Part shown: positions 45,380-55,479 of the stretch, one piece after another
How the letters are laid out: every line of letters begins with the position of its first letter
How positions within the stretch are numbered: position 1 is the first letter of the stretch
Source: Ophiura sarsii
Taxonomy: Eukaryota; Echinodermata; Ophiuroidea; Amphilepidida; Ophiuridae
Assembly (NCBI GenBank): GCA_035610835.1
Contig: CM069446.1
Location: 4,032,075 to 4,096,074 of the forward strand
Length of the DNA: 64,000 nt
Direction: 5' to 3'
Made by a program: the position numbers and the translations under genes
The notes under the pieces: model-generated
What the model saw: only the letters and a program-made list of their open reading frames with translations
Database searches by the model: none
What the model was told of the DNA's origin: nothing

Positions 45380-46523
45380 TACGCCCTTCCTAACAAAATT
45401 GACACCTGACAATTTAACTTAAAGAATGCTGGGTGAAATATTTATAAAAGAAACTGATATCTTTATCATATATAGAAACGAATTATTTATTTCGTCACAA
45501 AATTTAACATGTGCTTTATCCATGTTTCCGTCTGCCAAATCGACGGCATCTAATATCAGGTTGTATAATTTTAACTCTCAGAGAATGTTATTTTATTTTT
45601 AAACGAGTGGCCTTAAATATAAATTTATTATTAATCTTCTGCGACGCCAAACCTGTGGAAACCTGCGACCGTATTAACCCGGAATTCACGCGAAAAATTC
45701 CAAGTGATTACGCTCACACGGTAAAGAGGGATTTTTTCTGAACAAACACGCATACGGGATATCCCTTAAATGGCCTAACACAAACACACACACTCATACA
45801 TAATCCTCGGATTAACGTGTGCGTCTAAAGGTTTCATCAAAAGTTGAAGCGCAAAAGAATTGGAAAATTTCCTTCCAATTTCGATGTTTCATACGGAAAC
45901 ATATTTTTCTTATTTCAAAGAAATCACGTTTTTGTGACCCTTTAAAATTAAATAGTCATCAATGGTGACTATATATTATGTGTACACAACAAGACAATAC
46001 AAGACAGACAAAACAAGACAAAGGTAGCACTACTGAAACATTTAGTAATTTACATTAAACTTTCTTTTGTTTGCGTCTATTCATGTGAGACTAATGTTGC
46101 CAGAAAACCTCACAACATATGCCTCTTCCGAAAAGATACAAATAAATATAACACTTATTTGATCATACTGCATTTCCGCATTTTTGCTCAACTATATAAA
46201 TTCAAACTTTCTACATGAAGAATATCATTGTGTGCAATTCTTTGCAACAATCATTTCTATATACAAATTAACGAAAGTGAACACACACTTTCAGGCAATG
46301 TTGCCCAAATTACAAATTGCTCTCATTCAACAATTTTATCAAAATAACACATTTTGTGTCATAAGAATTGTAATACTCATACCATGACATATCTCAGCCT
46401 ACGGACTATAAATTTTATTCATATACTTCCTCTGTGTTCTCTATACTTGTACACTTTTCTCAATACTACTTATTTATTTGCTGTTTCAGACTCTGTTCCT
46501 GCAATGATTCTTGCCCGCTGGCT
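45380..46523 (-). other. Gypsy region between pol and 3' LTR
   Basis: About 1.1 kb with no env-like or other convincing ORF. AT-rich untranslated region. Confidence 0.6.
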
Positions 46524-47561
46524 TTACATCTTGCCAGTAATTTTGACTGGGTTAGCTTTCAGAGATTCTAAAGCGGCCGCGTTTAGGTTAGTCTCTGGTT
46601 CCCAAGTATTTCTTGAATTTGGGAAGCCCCGCCATTTTATCAAATACTCAAGACGTTTATTTTTAAAACGTCCCCTGAGAATACGCTCTATCACATATTC
46701 TGGAGTTTCATCTTGAATAGGAGGCAAACCTGGAATAATTGGAATCTGATTCTTGTCAGACTCGTGGGTAGCCAAAAGTTGTTCAAATATATCATCAGGA
46801 CAATCGTCTAGAACTAATCCTGGAATTGGATCTCTATTTTCAGGATCCACAGGGGGAGTATCATTGCTTGGACGGACAAATCTATTATATGCAAATTTCA
46901 TACGGTTAACATGTACAGTAGATGTTACCAATTTGTTGTTTTCAAGATTTCGCACCTTGAAATTTACAGGACCAGTCTGTTCGACTAGTAGAAAGGGTCC
47001 CGCCCAGAACTTTGAGAGTTTACGTGACAATCCTTGTTGCAATGCAGGTATATAAATCCAAACTGAATCACCAACTTGATATGGAACATCTTGCGCACGA
47101 TCATCAAAACGCTCTTTCATTTTGGCTTGATTACGTTCAGCATGACGTTTTGAAATGTCCCTAAATACTTCGAGTTGTGATACCAGATTGTGAATGTGCT
47201 CACGAAGTGTCTTATCTGGATATTTGCATTGTGCTAGGAGTGTAACATCTATCGGAAGTCTTGCCTCTCTACCATACAACAAGAAGAAGGGACTAAATCC
47301 GACTGAATTTTCAGCGGGAGTTGTTCTATAGGCAAATTGTATAGCTGTTATGTACTTATCCCAATCGCTTTGGTATTCATTGACATAATGTGAAATGGTA
47401 TCCAGAATTACTGCATTAAAACGTTCCTGAATTGCATTGCATTGTGGATGATATGAACTTGTATTCAGTTTGTGAGTGCGCATAATACGACAAACTTCCA
47501 ATACAATCTTGGAGAGGAAATTTTGACCTCTGTCGCTCAACAAGGTTTGAGGACAACCATG
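46524..47561 (-). CDS. pol: Gypsy Pol part 3: integrase core and chromodomain
   Basis: Same frame as part 2, beyond the stop codon. Contains the second catalytic Asp (LLSDRGQNF) and the Glu (NAIQERFNAV), LLYGREARLP, the GPY/F-like region (KFWAGPFLLVEQTGPVNFKV), and a C-terminal chromodomain (EYVIERILRG ... YLIKWRGF ... NTWEPETNL) about 57 residues from the end. The chromodomain places the element among chromoviruses, which use it to target histone-marked chromatin. No own start codon; without readthrough it would not be made. Confidence 0.9.
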   Translation of the reverse strand, partial: HGCPQTLLSDRGQNFLSKIVLEVCRIMRTHKLNTSSYHPQCNAIQERFNAVILDTISHYVNEYQSDWDKYITAIQFAYRTTPAENSVGFSPFFLLYGREARLPIDVTLLAQCKYPDKTLREHIHNLVSQLEVFRDISKRHAERNQAKMKERFDDRAQDVPYQVGDSVWIYIPALQQGLSRKLSKFWAGPFLLVEQTGPVNFKVRNLENNKLVTSTVHVNRMKFAYNRFVRPSNDTPPVDPENRDPIPGLVLDDCPDDIFEQLLATHESDKNQIPIIPGLPPIQDETPEYVIERILRGRFKNKRLEYLIKWRGFPNSRNTWEPETNLNAAALESLKANPVKITGKM

Positions 47562-49271
47562 TTAACAAATTACATAATCAAAGAATGCGCGAGCAATGGT
47601 TGACGCATCAGTAACTTTCAATGGTACCAAAATTGGCCATCTAGTACAATGATCTGAAAAACAGAGTACATAGCGATTACCTGAAGTGGTAATAGGTAAA
47701 GGACCTAAAATGTCAACACTTACTCGTTCGAAAGCGCCTGGCACTTTCATAGTTACCATTGGGGCTAGTACTTTATGTCTATGAGTTTTTCGTTGAGAGC
47801 AAGAAATACATGAACGGACCCAGTTGTCTACGTCACGATACATGCATTTCCAAAAGTAACGTTGACGGATTCTATTGTAGGTTCGCTGAAATCCAAAATG
47901 TGCGGCTAACACGTGATCATGACAGTTATTTAGAACTGTATCAATTAATTGCACGGGTATATACAAACGATGGACATTTCTTTCAGGCATGTGCCCTTTA
48001 GCAGGAGTATGCCAAATGTGATACAACAACCCTTCGTGTGCATAGTACTGATCAGCCTGTAAAACTACATTCCTAGCCTTAACAGCATTATCTGGCAATT
48101 CATCGTTTTCTAGATATTGCAACATTGATCCCGCAAATATGTCCGTCAACAAAACTTGTTTGAATTTGTCTAAGTTGAGCTCATTTGGAAAGTTTGGAAT
48201 ATTTGGCTTGACTGAATCTTTGTCATTCTCAACACGTTTCCCTTTTTGAAATCGAAGATTTCTAACCACGTTTACTGTAGGACGAGAGTTCACATCATTA
48301 CTAGGATTTTGTATGATGTCGCTCACCATATCGTCTAATCCCGACTTTACCCAGGCTACCTTATTAACTTCTACAGCATCAGTGACTTTGGAATGAGAAT
48401 GATTGCAATCAGTACAAATATCCATTCTGTCATAATCTATTCTACTTAATGCATCAGCGTTACCATTATGGCGTCCACGAATGTGAATTACATCAAACTT
48501 ATATGACTGCAGTTTAAGTACCCATCGCGCTAATCGACTTCCGGTATTTTTGTTTATACCAAAGAGCCATTTCAAAGCGCAATGATCAGTTACAACAGTG
48601 AATTTGATACTATGTTGCAAATATGGAGCATATTTCTTGATTCCCTCGACAACTGCCAAAGCTTCAATTTCTGTAACAGTGTAATTTCTTTCCGCATCAT
48701 GTAATGCTCTTCCACCATAGGATATCACACGTTCTTTGCCATCCTGCTTTTGGGCCAAGATAAAACCTAAACCAGTACGACTAGCATCGGTTTGCAATAT
48801 GAATTCTGTGCCATCGAAATTTGGATATGCTAGAATTGGTGGCTCTAACAATTTTCGTTTGAGCGTTTTGAATGCTTCTTGACAACTTTGATCCCAAACA
48901 AAAGATACATCTTTTCTAGTTAAATTGGTTAGTGGTTCAGCAATTTTGCAAAAGTCCTTTATGAACTTTCGATAATATCCCACAAATCCAAGAAAAGATT
49001 TGACTTCGGTTACTTTGGCAGGAGTTGGATAATCTTGGACAATTTTCAATTTTGCTGGATCTGTTGCTACACCATCTTTGTTCACTACGTGACCTAAATA
49101 TTTGACCTCAGTTTGACCAAAAGTACATTTCTTAGGTTGTAATTTTAGACCAGCTGCGCGCAACCTATCGAAAACTTGCCTTAAATGGTCCATGTGTTCG
49201 GAGAAAGAACTACTGAATATAATTATGTCGTCTAAGTAACAGAGAACGAATTTCCAATTCAAACCTCTCAA
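47562..49271 (-). CDS. pol: Gypsy Pol part 2: RT palm (YLDD), RNase H, integrase N-terminus
   Basis: 569 codons. RT active site CYLDDIIIFS near the start, RT thumb (FLGFVGYYRKFIKDF), RNase H (LQTDASRTGLGFIL, ALAVVEGIKKY, VVTDHCALKWLF, GRHNGNADALSR), integrase HHCC zinc-binding region (AAHFGF ... SCISCSQRK) and the first catalytic Asp (VSVDILGPLP). It ends at an in-frame TAA (47562-47564) between the first and second catalytic acids of integrase. The reading continues in the same frame after the stop. Confidence 0.92.
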   Translation of the reverse strand: MRGLNWKFVLCYLDDIIIFSSSFSEHMDHLRQVFDRLRAAGLKLQPKKCTFGQTEVKYLGHVVNKDGVATDPAKLKIVQDYPTPAKVTEVKSFLGFVGYYRKFIKDFCKIAEPLTNLTRKDVSFVWDQSCQEAFKTLKRKLLEPPILAYPNFDGTEFILQTDASRTGLGFILAQKQDGKERVISYGGRALHDAERNYTVTEIEALAVVEGIKKYAPYLQHSIKFTVVTDHCALKWLFGINKNTGSRLARWVLKLQSYKFDVIHIRGRHNGNADALSRIDYDRMDICTDCNHSHSKVTDAVEVNKVAWVKSGLDDMVSDIIQNPSNDVNSRPTVNVVRNLRFQKGKRVENDKDSVKPNIPNFPNELNLDKFKQVLLTDIFAGSMLQYLENDELPDNAVKARNVVLQADQYYAHEGLLYHIWHTPAKGHMPERNVHRLYIPVQLIDTVLNNCHDHVLAAHFGFQRTYNRIRQRYFWKCMYRDVDNWVRSCISCSQRKTHRHKVLAPMVTMKVPGAFERVSVDILGPLPITTSGNRYVLCFSDHCTRWPILVPLKVTDASTIARAFFDYVIC

Positions 49272-50790
49272 AACTCTTGCATAGCTCGTTGGAAAGTGGC
49301 TGGGGCGTTATGTAAACCAAATGGCATTCTTTGGAATTCATATAGAGCATCTTGAGTGATGAATGCAGTTTTAGATTTGGAACTTTCTTCCAAGCCTATT
49401 TGCCAATATCCAGCCGCAAGATCAAGAGTTGTAATAAAATTTGGTTTAGCTGCACCTAAACTATCTAAAGCATCGTTTATGTTAGGTAACGGAAAGTTAT
49501 CGCGTGCACAAATCTTATTTAAGGCTCTAAAATCAATTGCAAATCGATAAGTATTTGGGTCACCAGCTTTAGGTGTCATGCATACTGGAAAGGACCAAGG
49601 ACTTGCTGACTCCTTTATAATGTCTTGTTCTAACATTTCGTGGACTTGTCTACGTACTTCGGCTTGAATGTGAGGAGCTTGCCTATACGGTCTAGATCTA
49701 ATAGGAGGGTGATCACCAGTGTTAATAGCATGTTTAACACGGGAGTAATTACCAGTAGGACCCCCTTTTACTTGAAATATATCAATATATTCAGTGAGTA
49801 AACCATTGATTTCAGATGCTTCAGTACCTGACATGTGATCAGTATTTAAATTCACTTTTGAAAGGACTTCCTTTACTGAATCTAGTTTACTGTTTACATC
49901 GCTAGCTACCGCGGATGCTTGCCTTATATTAACATTGTTTTTCTCAAGATCGGGGAAGGAGTGAATCCTATGCGGGTCAACGAGAGAAAAAATGCCCAAT
50001 TTAGTACGAGGGTACAAAGTTATTGGTTCATCAGTAGTATTCATAACTAATAAATGAATACAGTTATTCTGTACACTAGAAGCAGTATTCGCGATCAATA
50101 CACCTAATGCAGAGACACGCCTGCCTCCATGAGAGAGACCAATTGTATTGAATGGCAATTTATTTGACAGTCTTGCGCACACAACAGACTGAGTGTGAGC
50201 AGGAATTTCCTGTTTCTCAATGACAAGTATTTTACTCTCCTTAGCAAGTCTTAGTGTACGAGATTCACAATCTATTCTTGCGCAGTGCCTGTTTAAAAAC
50301 TGAGACCCAAGTATGATACGTGTACTTAAGTTACGAGCAATATTCATAGGTACAGGAAATTGTGTGCCATTGACAGATATGGACAAAACTATGAATCCAG
50401 TAATTTCCAAACTACTACCATTTGCTGCGCGTGCTTCAGCTACACGTGATTTTTCTATAGAAAAACGCAAATTGGAAAGATTAGCATGAAACCAATCGTG
50501 ATCAATAATGTTGACAGAAGCACCTGTATCAATCAAACATTGAACAGGGTTACCATTAACAAATGCTGCTATGGTATTCAACTTAGACAAATTAATCTCA
50601 ATATGCGCTTGTGAAAAACTGGAATTCGATTTTTGTCCAAATGTCTGTCTGTTCAAATCAAGAGGTACACGTTTTGCATTGCCATTTCGGTCTACACCTC
50701 TTACATGTTCAAATCTTTGAAACCTTAACCCATCTACATGTCGTGGAACATGTTTCTTTTTCTGTCTAGCAGATGGGTTTATTAGTTTAA
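49268..50790 (-). CDS. pol: Gypsy Pol part 1: protease and N-terminal reverse transcriptase (frame broken at the end)
   Basis: Read in the -1 frame from the gag end. An aspartic protease has its active site LIDTGAS about 45 residues after the TTG at 50656. RT follows, with HPPIRSRPYRQAP, VCMTPKAGDPNTYRFAIDFR, FITTLDLAAGYWQI and MPFGLHNAPATFQRAM. The frame stops at TGA just after this last motif, where Gypsy RTs normally continue straight into the YLDD block. That block follows in another frame, so a single-base frame break has separated the RT catalytic centre from its N-terminus. No ATG is expected, because synthesis is by frameshifting. Confidence 0.9.
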
Positions 50791-51729
50791 AGGATTCCTA
50801 TTTACGTCAAATTTGGCATCGCATTTTCTCCACCCATGTCCCACACGACCACACCTATTGCATACTAGTTTTCTGTACGATCTATAGGGGGCCTGTGACT
50901 GCCTTGGTTGATTCCAAGTTTGACTAGGTTGATGCCTAGGTTGAGAGGAACTACTTATACGATCTGAATTGTAAGTACGATCTAGCGGGGAAGAAAAAGA
51001 GACATGTTTGTCGTGTTCTAATTTCTCCATTCTGGTGGCTATATTAGACACGACTCCCGTCAGTGTGTCCAGAACAGAATGAATGCTATTTACCTGGGGC
51101 TCAGTATTTTGTGATTGTGCGGGTGCGAAAAGCGAGTCATTTGCCGTTTGCTGTACTGAAATTCCCAATCTCGCGGCGTCTAGTGCTTGTTTAAATGATT
51201 CAGGTTCTTTTGAAAACACAAACGCTCTGACAGAAGGCAAAAGACCGCGAACAAAAATAGATAACTTTTCTGCTTCAGATTTACCAACCTGCTTGCACCA
51301 TCTTATTATTTCACAAGCATAGTCGTCAAGTGTTTCTGATGTCAATTGCTTACGCGACAACAGCTTAGATTCGACGCTCCATTTCCAAGATGAACCTTCG
51401 AAATTACTTTTAAGTAAATCTTTAATCTTGGCTATGGTATTCTTATCTGTATCAGGAATTGAATCCAAATAGACGCGAGCATTTCCATAAACTTTTGTTT
51501 GTAAGGCAAGTATAGATTTTGGCGCGGTATAATCTCTCAGCTCAGCATACGTCTCAAATCTACTAATGAAGTTATCTACGTCATCATCTGGATTACCAGA
51601 ATATTTAATATCGCAATTATGCATATCATATTTAGCCATATTTGCTACGTCAAGTTCAACCTCCTCTATACTATTAAGTGATATAACAGACTTACTATCA
51701 CTATCACTATCACTATCGCTATCGCTCAT
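50782..51729 (-). CDS. gag: Gypsy Gag (capsid-nucleocapsid)
   Basis: 315 aa structural protein of the retrotransposon particle. It starts at an ATG with an unusual (SD)n run (MSDSDSDSDSDS, encoded by a short ATCACT-type microsatellite), followed by an acidic segment and the retrotransposon capsid domain (about residues 35-200: FISRFETYAELR, LDDYACEIIRWC, IFVRGLLPSVR). A Q/S-rich linker leads to one CCHC zinc knuckle, CNRCGRVGHGWRKC (about 290-303), that would bind RNA. The frame is fully open. It ends at TAA (50782-50784), directly after a slippery heptamer that would lead into pol. Confidence 0.93.
   Translation of the reverse strand: MSDSDSDSDSDSKSVISLNSIEEVELDVANMAKYDMHNCDIKYSGNPDDDVDNFISRFETYAELRDYTAPKSILALQTKVYGNARVYLDSIPDTDKNTIAKIKDLLKSNFEGSSWKWSVESKLLSRKQLTSETLDDYACEIIRWCKQVGKSEAEKLSIFVRGLLPSVRAFVFSKEPESFKQALDAARLGISVQQTANDSLFAPAQSQNTEPQVNSIHSVLDTLTGVVSNIATRMEKLEHDKHVSFSSPLDRTYNSDRISSSSQPRHQPSQTWNQPRQSQAPYRSYRKLVCNRCGRVGHGWRKCDAKFDVNRNPLN
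50785..50791 (-). promoter_or_regulatory. Putative -1 ribosomal frameshift site (TTTAAAC) at the gag/pol junction
   Basis: The element's strand reads T TTA AAC in the gag frame, immediately followed by the gag TAA stop. This fits the X XXY YYZ rule for -1 slippage. A -1 shift enters an open frame that runs about 45 codons into the protease ORF. I did not identify a downstream pseudoknot. Confidence 0.75.
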
Positions 51730-52790
51730 TGCCTTTTTAACAATCTATGTCAAAATCACCAGCTAATTCCAAAGAGAATTCGGAATTTAATCAACAAAAT
51801 TTTTTTAGTCAATCTCAAGTTCAAGATCAAAATTCAAGTTCAAATTCAATCAAAATTTGAAAAATCTGAACATGAACCAAGTTTATTAATTATTAAACTT
51901 GATTAAGATTATCAATTAAAATTTATTGATTATGATTGATGATTAAATTTAATTAATAGACTAACAATGAACTTAATTGATGAAGTTTAAATTCACCAAT
52001 GAGAAAAAAAAAATTAAAAGCTCAATGAAATCCAAGTCAACAATTTAAAGTTGACATCAAATTAAATGAATAAAGTCCCAAGTTACAGCTGAATTTATAA
52101 AATATTTATTCAATTGCAGTGCAGTGTATCAATATTATGTATCTTGATTTAGAAATCAGTCCATTCAAAATTTATATAGAATTCTGACTGTCATCAGTCT
52201 CATCCAAAAATAAACAAGATTTATTTCATCCGAAGAAATTGTCTGTCTGAAACGCACCTGTCCAGTAGAAGAGCTTATAAAATCTACACAATAGAATTTT
52301 ACCGCGCTCGAGAATTTCAATCTCGGATTAAAATCTTTTATCAATGGATATCGGACCGTGGTCATGCACTTTTGAACCAGATTATCAGAGACTTGTAAAT
52401 CGGAACAATTATATAAAAGACTTTATCGACTTGCCACGTTGAACATGTAGAATGCGCCCATTATTGCCAGCGTAAATAAGACCTAAATATTGATAGGCCA
52501 TACTACATGTATTTCGTGTATACTATTTTAACTACAATTTTAATAGACCTTTCTGGGTCTATAAAACAAATTTCAATAGACATATAATTAAATTTCAGCA
52601 GTGCATACCAACAAAATGCTACCTGAATTCAAACCGTCTCACCACGCTGAGTTTATAGTCGTCGACACTGGATGCGATGAACAACAAAATACATATACAA
52701 CTTTGTAGCTACAGTCCTAATTATTCAAAATGAAGGGGGCTGGTAAATTGACCGGAATAATATAAACATTGACATAGGAATATCAAAAAA
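51730..52790 (-). other. Gypsy 5' leader
   Basis: About 1.06 kb between the primer site and the gag ATG without a coding frame, rich in CAAATTC/ATCAA words. A long untranslated leader with a packaging role is plausible. Confidence 0.6.
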
Positions 52791-52808
52791 AGACGGAATT
52801 CTCCACCA
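52791..52808 (-). promoter_or_regulatory. Putative tRNA primer-binding site
   Basis: Two bases inside the 5' LTR the minus strand reads TGGTGGAGAATTCC, starting with the TGG expected to pair with a tRNA 3' CCA. I could not assign the tRNA. Confidence 0.6.
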
Positions 52809-52810
52809 GA

Positions 52811-53269
52811 TGTTGTGACGTGGTTTTGGGGAAAATACTCGCATGGCGGAGAGGGGATCAAAACACACAGAATAAATATAACGGATATAGCTTCCAAGTT
52901 ATTTATATATACATTTTATTAATTCATCATAAATAGTTCACTTACTCATATTATAAACGAACACAGCACCCAGCATCTAGACTATCCTAAAGAAATGACA
53001 TGACACGCATCAATCGTGAGCTTCTGTAATTCAGAGCTCACTAATCCTGTTGTGTGAATTGAAAACTATATGGCCTAAACTTATCATGAGGTGTTGTCAG
53101 CGTGGCACGAAGACTTGAATTGGTCAGAGATATTGGCGCGTAGACTGAATGGGATTCAGAATACGGAAGTACGGTGTTGCCATTTCAAGTCAATCATGGC
53201 CTGAATTCTAGATATGAAAATACCTAGAATTAATAATATCAATATAAATATAAATTTAGCGTCACAACA
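52811..53269 (-). repeat. 5' LTR of the Gypsy element
   Basis: 459 bp, same ends as the other LTR. It presumably carries the promoter for the minus-strand element. Confidence 0.95.
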
Positions 53270-53273
53270 CTAT

Positions 53274-53400
53274 TGTTATTGATTTTTCATATTCAATTTG
53301 TAATTTAAATTGTTTTTAGTTATATTTTTGAGCATGGAACAATTTTTGTTTGGATTTTGTTCAGCGCAAGTTGATAATGTTTTGATAATGATAACCATAA
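53274..53400 (+). mobile_element. CR1-like LINE tail, 3' part
   Basis: Follows directly from 44920 once the Gypsy element and one CTAT are removed. Contains CAGCGCAAGTTGATAATG and GATAATGATAA, resembling CR1 3' ends. Confidence 0.55.
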
Positions 53401-54066
53401 ACAATTCAGCTTCAACAAATTACCCAACAATTCACAAACATGAAATTAAAACACCAAACATGACCATTTTTCTAAAGGTCCTATTGGTATCATATGTCAT
53501 ACGTTGATGGGGAGTATTAGTACCATAGAACAAAATACTGTAATGTGCCTTTCATTCATATAGTATAATAGAGGATATGTCATAACATTATTGTCTAAGC
53601 TGATGAAACGCTTACTAGATGTCGTTCTCATTTGTGTTGGAATTGGATATTGATTCGCCTTGCAACCGCGAAACCCGCGAACCGCACAAATTAATTTAGA
53701 TACAAAATGAAACCACGCCCGGTCTATTTCAACGAAGCTACAAACGTGACAAACAGATAATATGTTGGTACATGCACATGAGCGTACAATCATGTAGGCC
53801 TAAACATGGGAAATCAGAACATCAATTGACGAAACGATTGACTCTTTTCATAATGGCACAATTGGCCTTTCCTAGATTGTTTGTGTAACAATGGGGCTAG
53901 GGTCTCAATGATTCAATTTACGCAACGCTGACCGTGAACAAGTGAAAGTAGAACTGCATTTAAGTTATTGAATCTTGTCCGTGGATTCACAAATATTATG
54001 GGGAACGATAACAAAACCAACATAAAATTACTAAATTTAATATGATACTAACGAAGACAAAAAAAG

Positions 54067-54140
54067 CATTCTGGGTGGGATTCGAACCACCGGCCTTTCG
54101 ATCATTAACCCAATGCTCTACCGATTGAGCCAACGGCGCA
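54067..54140 (-). pseudogene. tRNA-Ile(AAU)-like sequence in the right foldback arm
   Basis: The minus strand shows a D arm GGCTCAATCGGTAGAGC, a loop TTAATGA (AAT), and GGTGGTTCGAATCCCACC as T arm (5-bp stem, but an 8-nt loop). Acceptor pairing is poor. It occupies the same place in the arm as 42883-42953, but with a different anticodon. Confidence 0.65.
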
Positions 54141-54584
54141 CTGTACTGTTGTCACAACATAAATAGATTCAAATACCGTTTGTGAACACTATTACTATCC
54201 CATAAATTGGAAGTTAATAATGCTTTAATTTATAGTTTTGTATGTTTTTAACATAGGGTTCTCGCTTAAAAATTGATTCGATGCTGCTTCAGAGTGTAAC
54301 TCTGGTTTCATTGACATAAATAGAATGACTGTTAGAAACATTTCTAGACACGGATTTCGTTCGCATTTGATGTTTGTATAGACACTCTTCGGTATTGCAT
54401 CATGGGTTTATGATACGTGTACGCGGAACTCGGGTATGTAGCGAGTCATGTGACTTTTGCCCGGGGCAAACATTTGAGATTCGGAAATGCCTTTAAGAAT
54501 AACGTTTTAAAAGCCGTTTTGATCGCGAGATGGCGCCCTGTATATCAGAGATAAAAAGGTGCTAAATGCTGATAATCTACGGTA

Positions 54585-54845
54585 TGTCAATAGCCGTTCA
54601 AACCATCCCCCCCCCCAACCATAACACGAAACATTCCTGACGCCATCACCAAACGTATCTCAACCATCTCATCCAACGAGATCGAGCATTTTCAAAAATA
54701 CCGCCCCCACATATGAACAAGCTCTGAAAAGGGCGGGGATGAACATGAAATGACATTTAAAGAGAGTGTAAAGAACAGTAAACCTAAGAACGATAACATA
54801 CATATCTAGAAGGTGTATATGGTAAATAATCCCCCTAACGCAATA
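54585..54845 (+). pseudogene. Reverse transcriptase relic, 3' part
   Basis: Continues the relic at 41685-42424. In broken frames: NSRS then a poly-C run, RNIPDAITKRISTISSNE, FQKYRP, then a weak IIWFNPP-like region near 54820. A MITE follows at 54854. Confidence 0.7.
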
Positions 54846-54853
54846 TGAACATA

Positions 54854-55475
54854 AAGTGCTCAACAAAAGAAAGTCGTACACTTTGTTTAGGTCATTTAAA
54901 GTAACTTTCGATTATTTTTTTACCAAACAGGCTGGATAGACATTTGGATGGATTTTTAGGCACATTTTGATACCAAACATAACACCTAACAACAAAGATA
55001 AAATATGATTAGCTCCATTTATAGAAAATTAGTCACTTTTCAAAAGTCACATTTTTAATACACTACGCGGAAGAAAACACCAATTGTTAACAAGCACATA
55101 ATGCCCTTTATGTTCGGAATCAAATATCCCGCTCACTAAGTGTACGCCCAGCGCAGGGTAGTGTAACACGGCTACACTGTGTGATCGATTGCCCGCCGGT
55201 AAATCCTGGTGAAAAACAGTATCACACACGGGGTGAACCTCGCACACACCCATTTTCCTCCCGTGTAGTAATTGAAAATGTGACTTTTGAAAAGTTACTA
55301 ATTTCTTTTAAATGGCGCTAATCATGGTTTATCTTTGTTGCTAGGTGTTATGTTTGGTATCACAATGTGCCTAAAAGATTCATCCAGATGTCTATTTAGA
55401 CTGTTTGGAAAGAATAATCAAAAGTTACTTTAATTGACCTATACAAAGTGTACGACTTTCTTTTGTTCAGCACTT
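54854..55475. mobile_element. TA-flanked foldback MITE, 622 bp
   Basis: TA at 54852-54853 and 55476-55477 flanks inverted ends AAGTGCT(C/G)AACAAAAGAAAG, with arms of roughly 230 bp. Both arms contain AAAGTCGTACACTTTG and CTAGGTGTTATGTTTGGTAT-type sequence in opposite orientation. No coding region. Confidence 0.88.
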
Positions 55476-55479
55476 TATT

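Larger units (their letters stand above)
44921..53269 (-). mobile_element. Ty3/Gypsy chromovirus, 8349 bp, intact LTRs, broken pol
   Basis: Complete LTR retrotransposon reading on the minus strand: two 459-bp LTRs, gag, protease-RT-RNase H-integrase and a chromodomain at the integrase C-terminus (chromovirus clade). The duplicated target is CTAT (44917-44920 and 53270-53273). The LTRs are identical by eye, so insertion is recent. Pol has one frame break at about 49268 and one in-frame stop at 47562-47564. There is no env-like ORF. It sits inside a CR1-like tail in the foldback element. Confidence 0.95.
42427..54582. mobile_element. TA-flanked foldback element with tRNA-like sequences in both arms (12.2 kb with nested Gypsy, ~3.8 kb without)
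   Basis: TA at 42425-42426 and 54583-54584 flanks inverted ends CCGTAGATTATCAGCATTTA. With one TA kept, the split RT relic reads on without a gap, proving that this is one insertion. The arms are about 550 bp (42427-42980 and 54020-54582) and diverged. Each holds one inward-facing tRNA-like sequence about 460 bp from the end. Between the arms are unrecognised AT-rich sequence, a CR1-like LINE tail and a Ty3/Gypsy element. No transposase is seen, so it is non-autonomous. Two more arms of the same family lie at 56559-57020 and 61830-62280. Confidence 0.85.

Noticed and set aside
46753..51766. Plus-strand ORFs across 46.7-51.8 kb
   Set aside because: Shadows of the minus-strand gag-pol genes.
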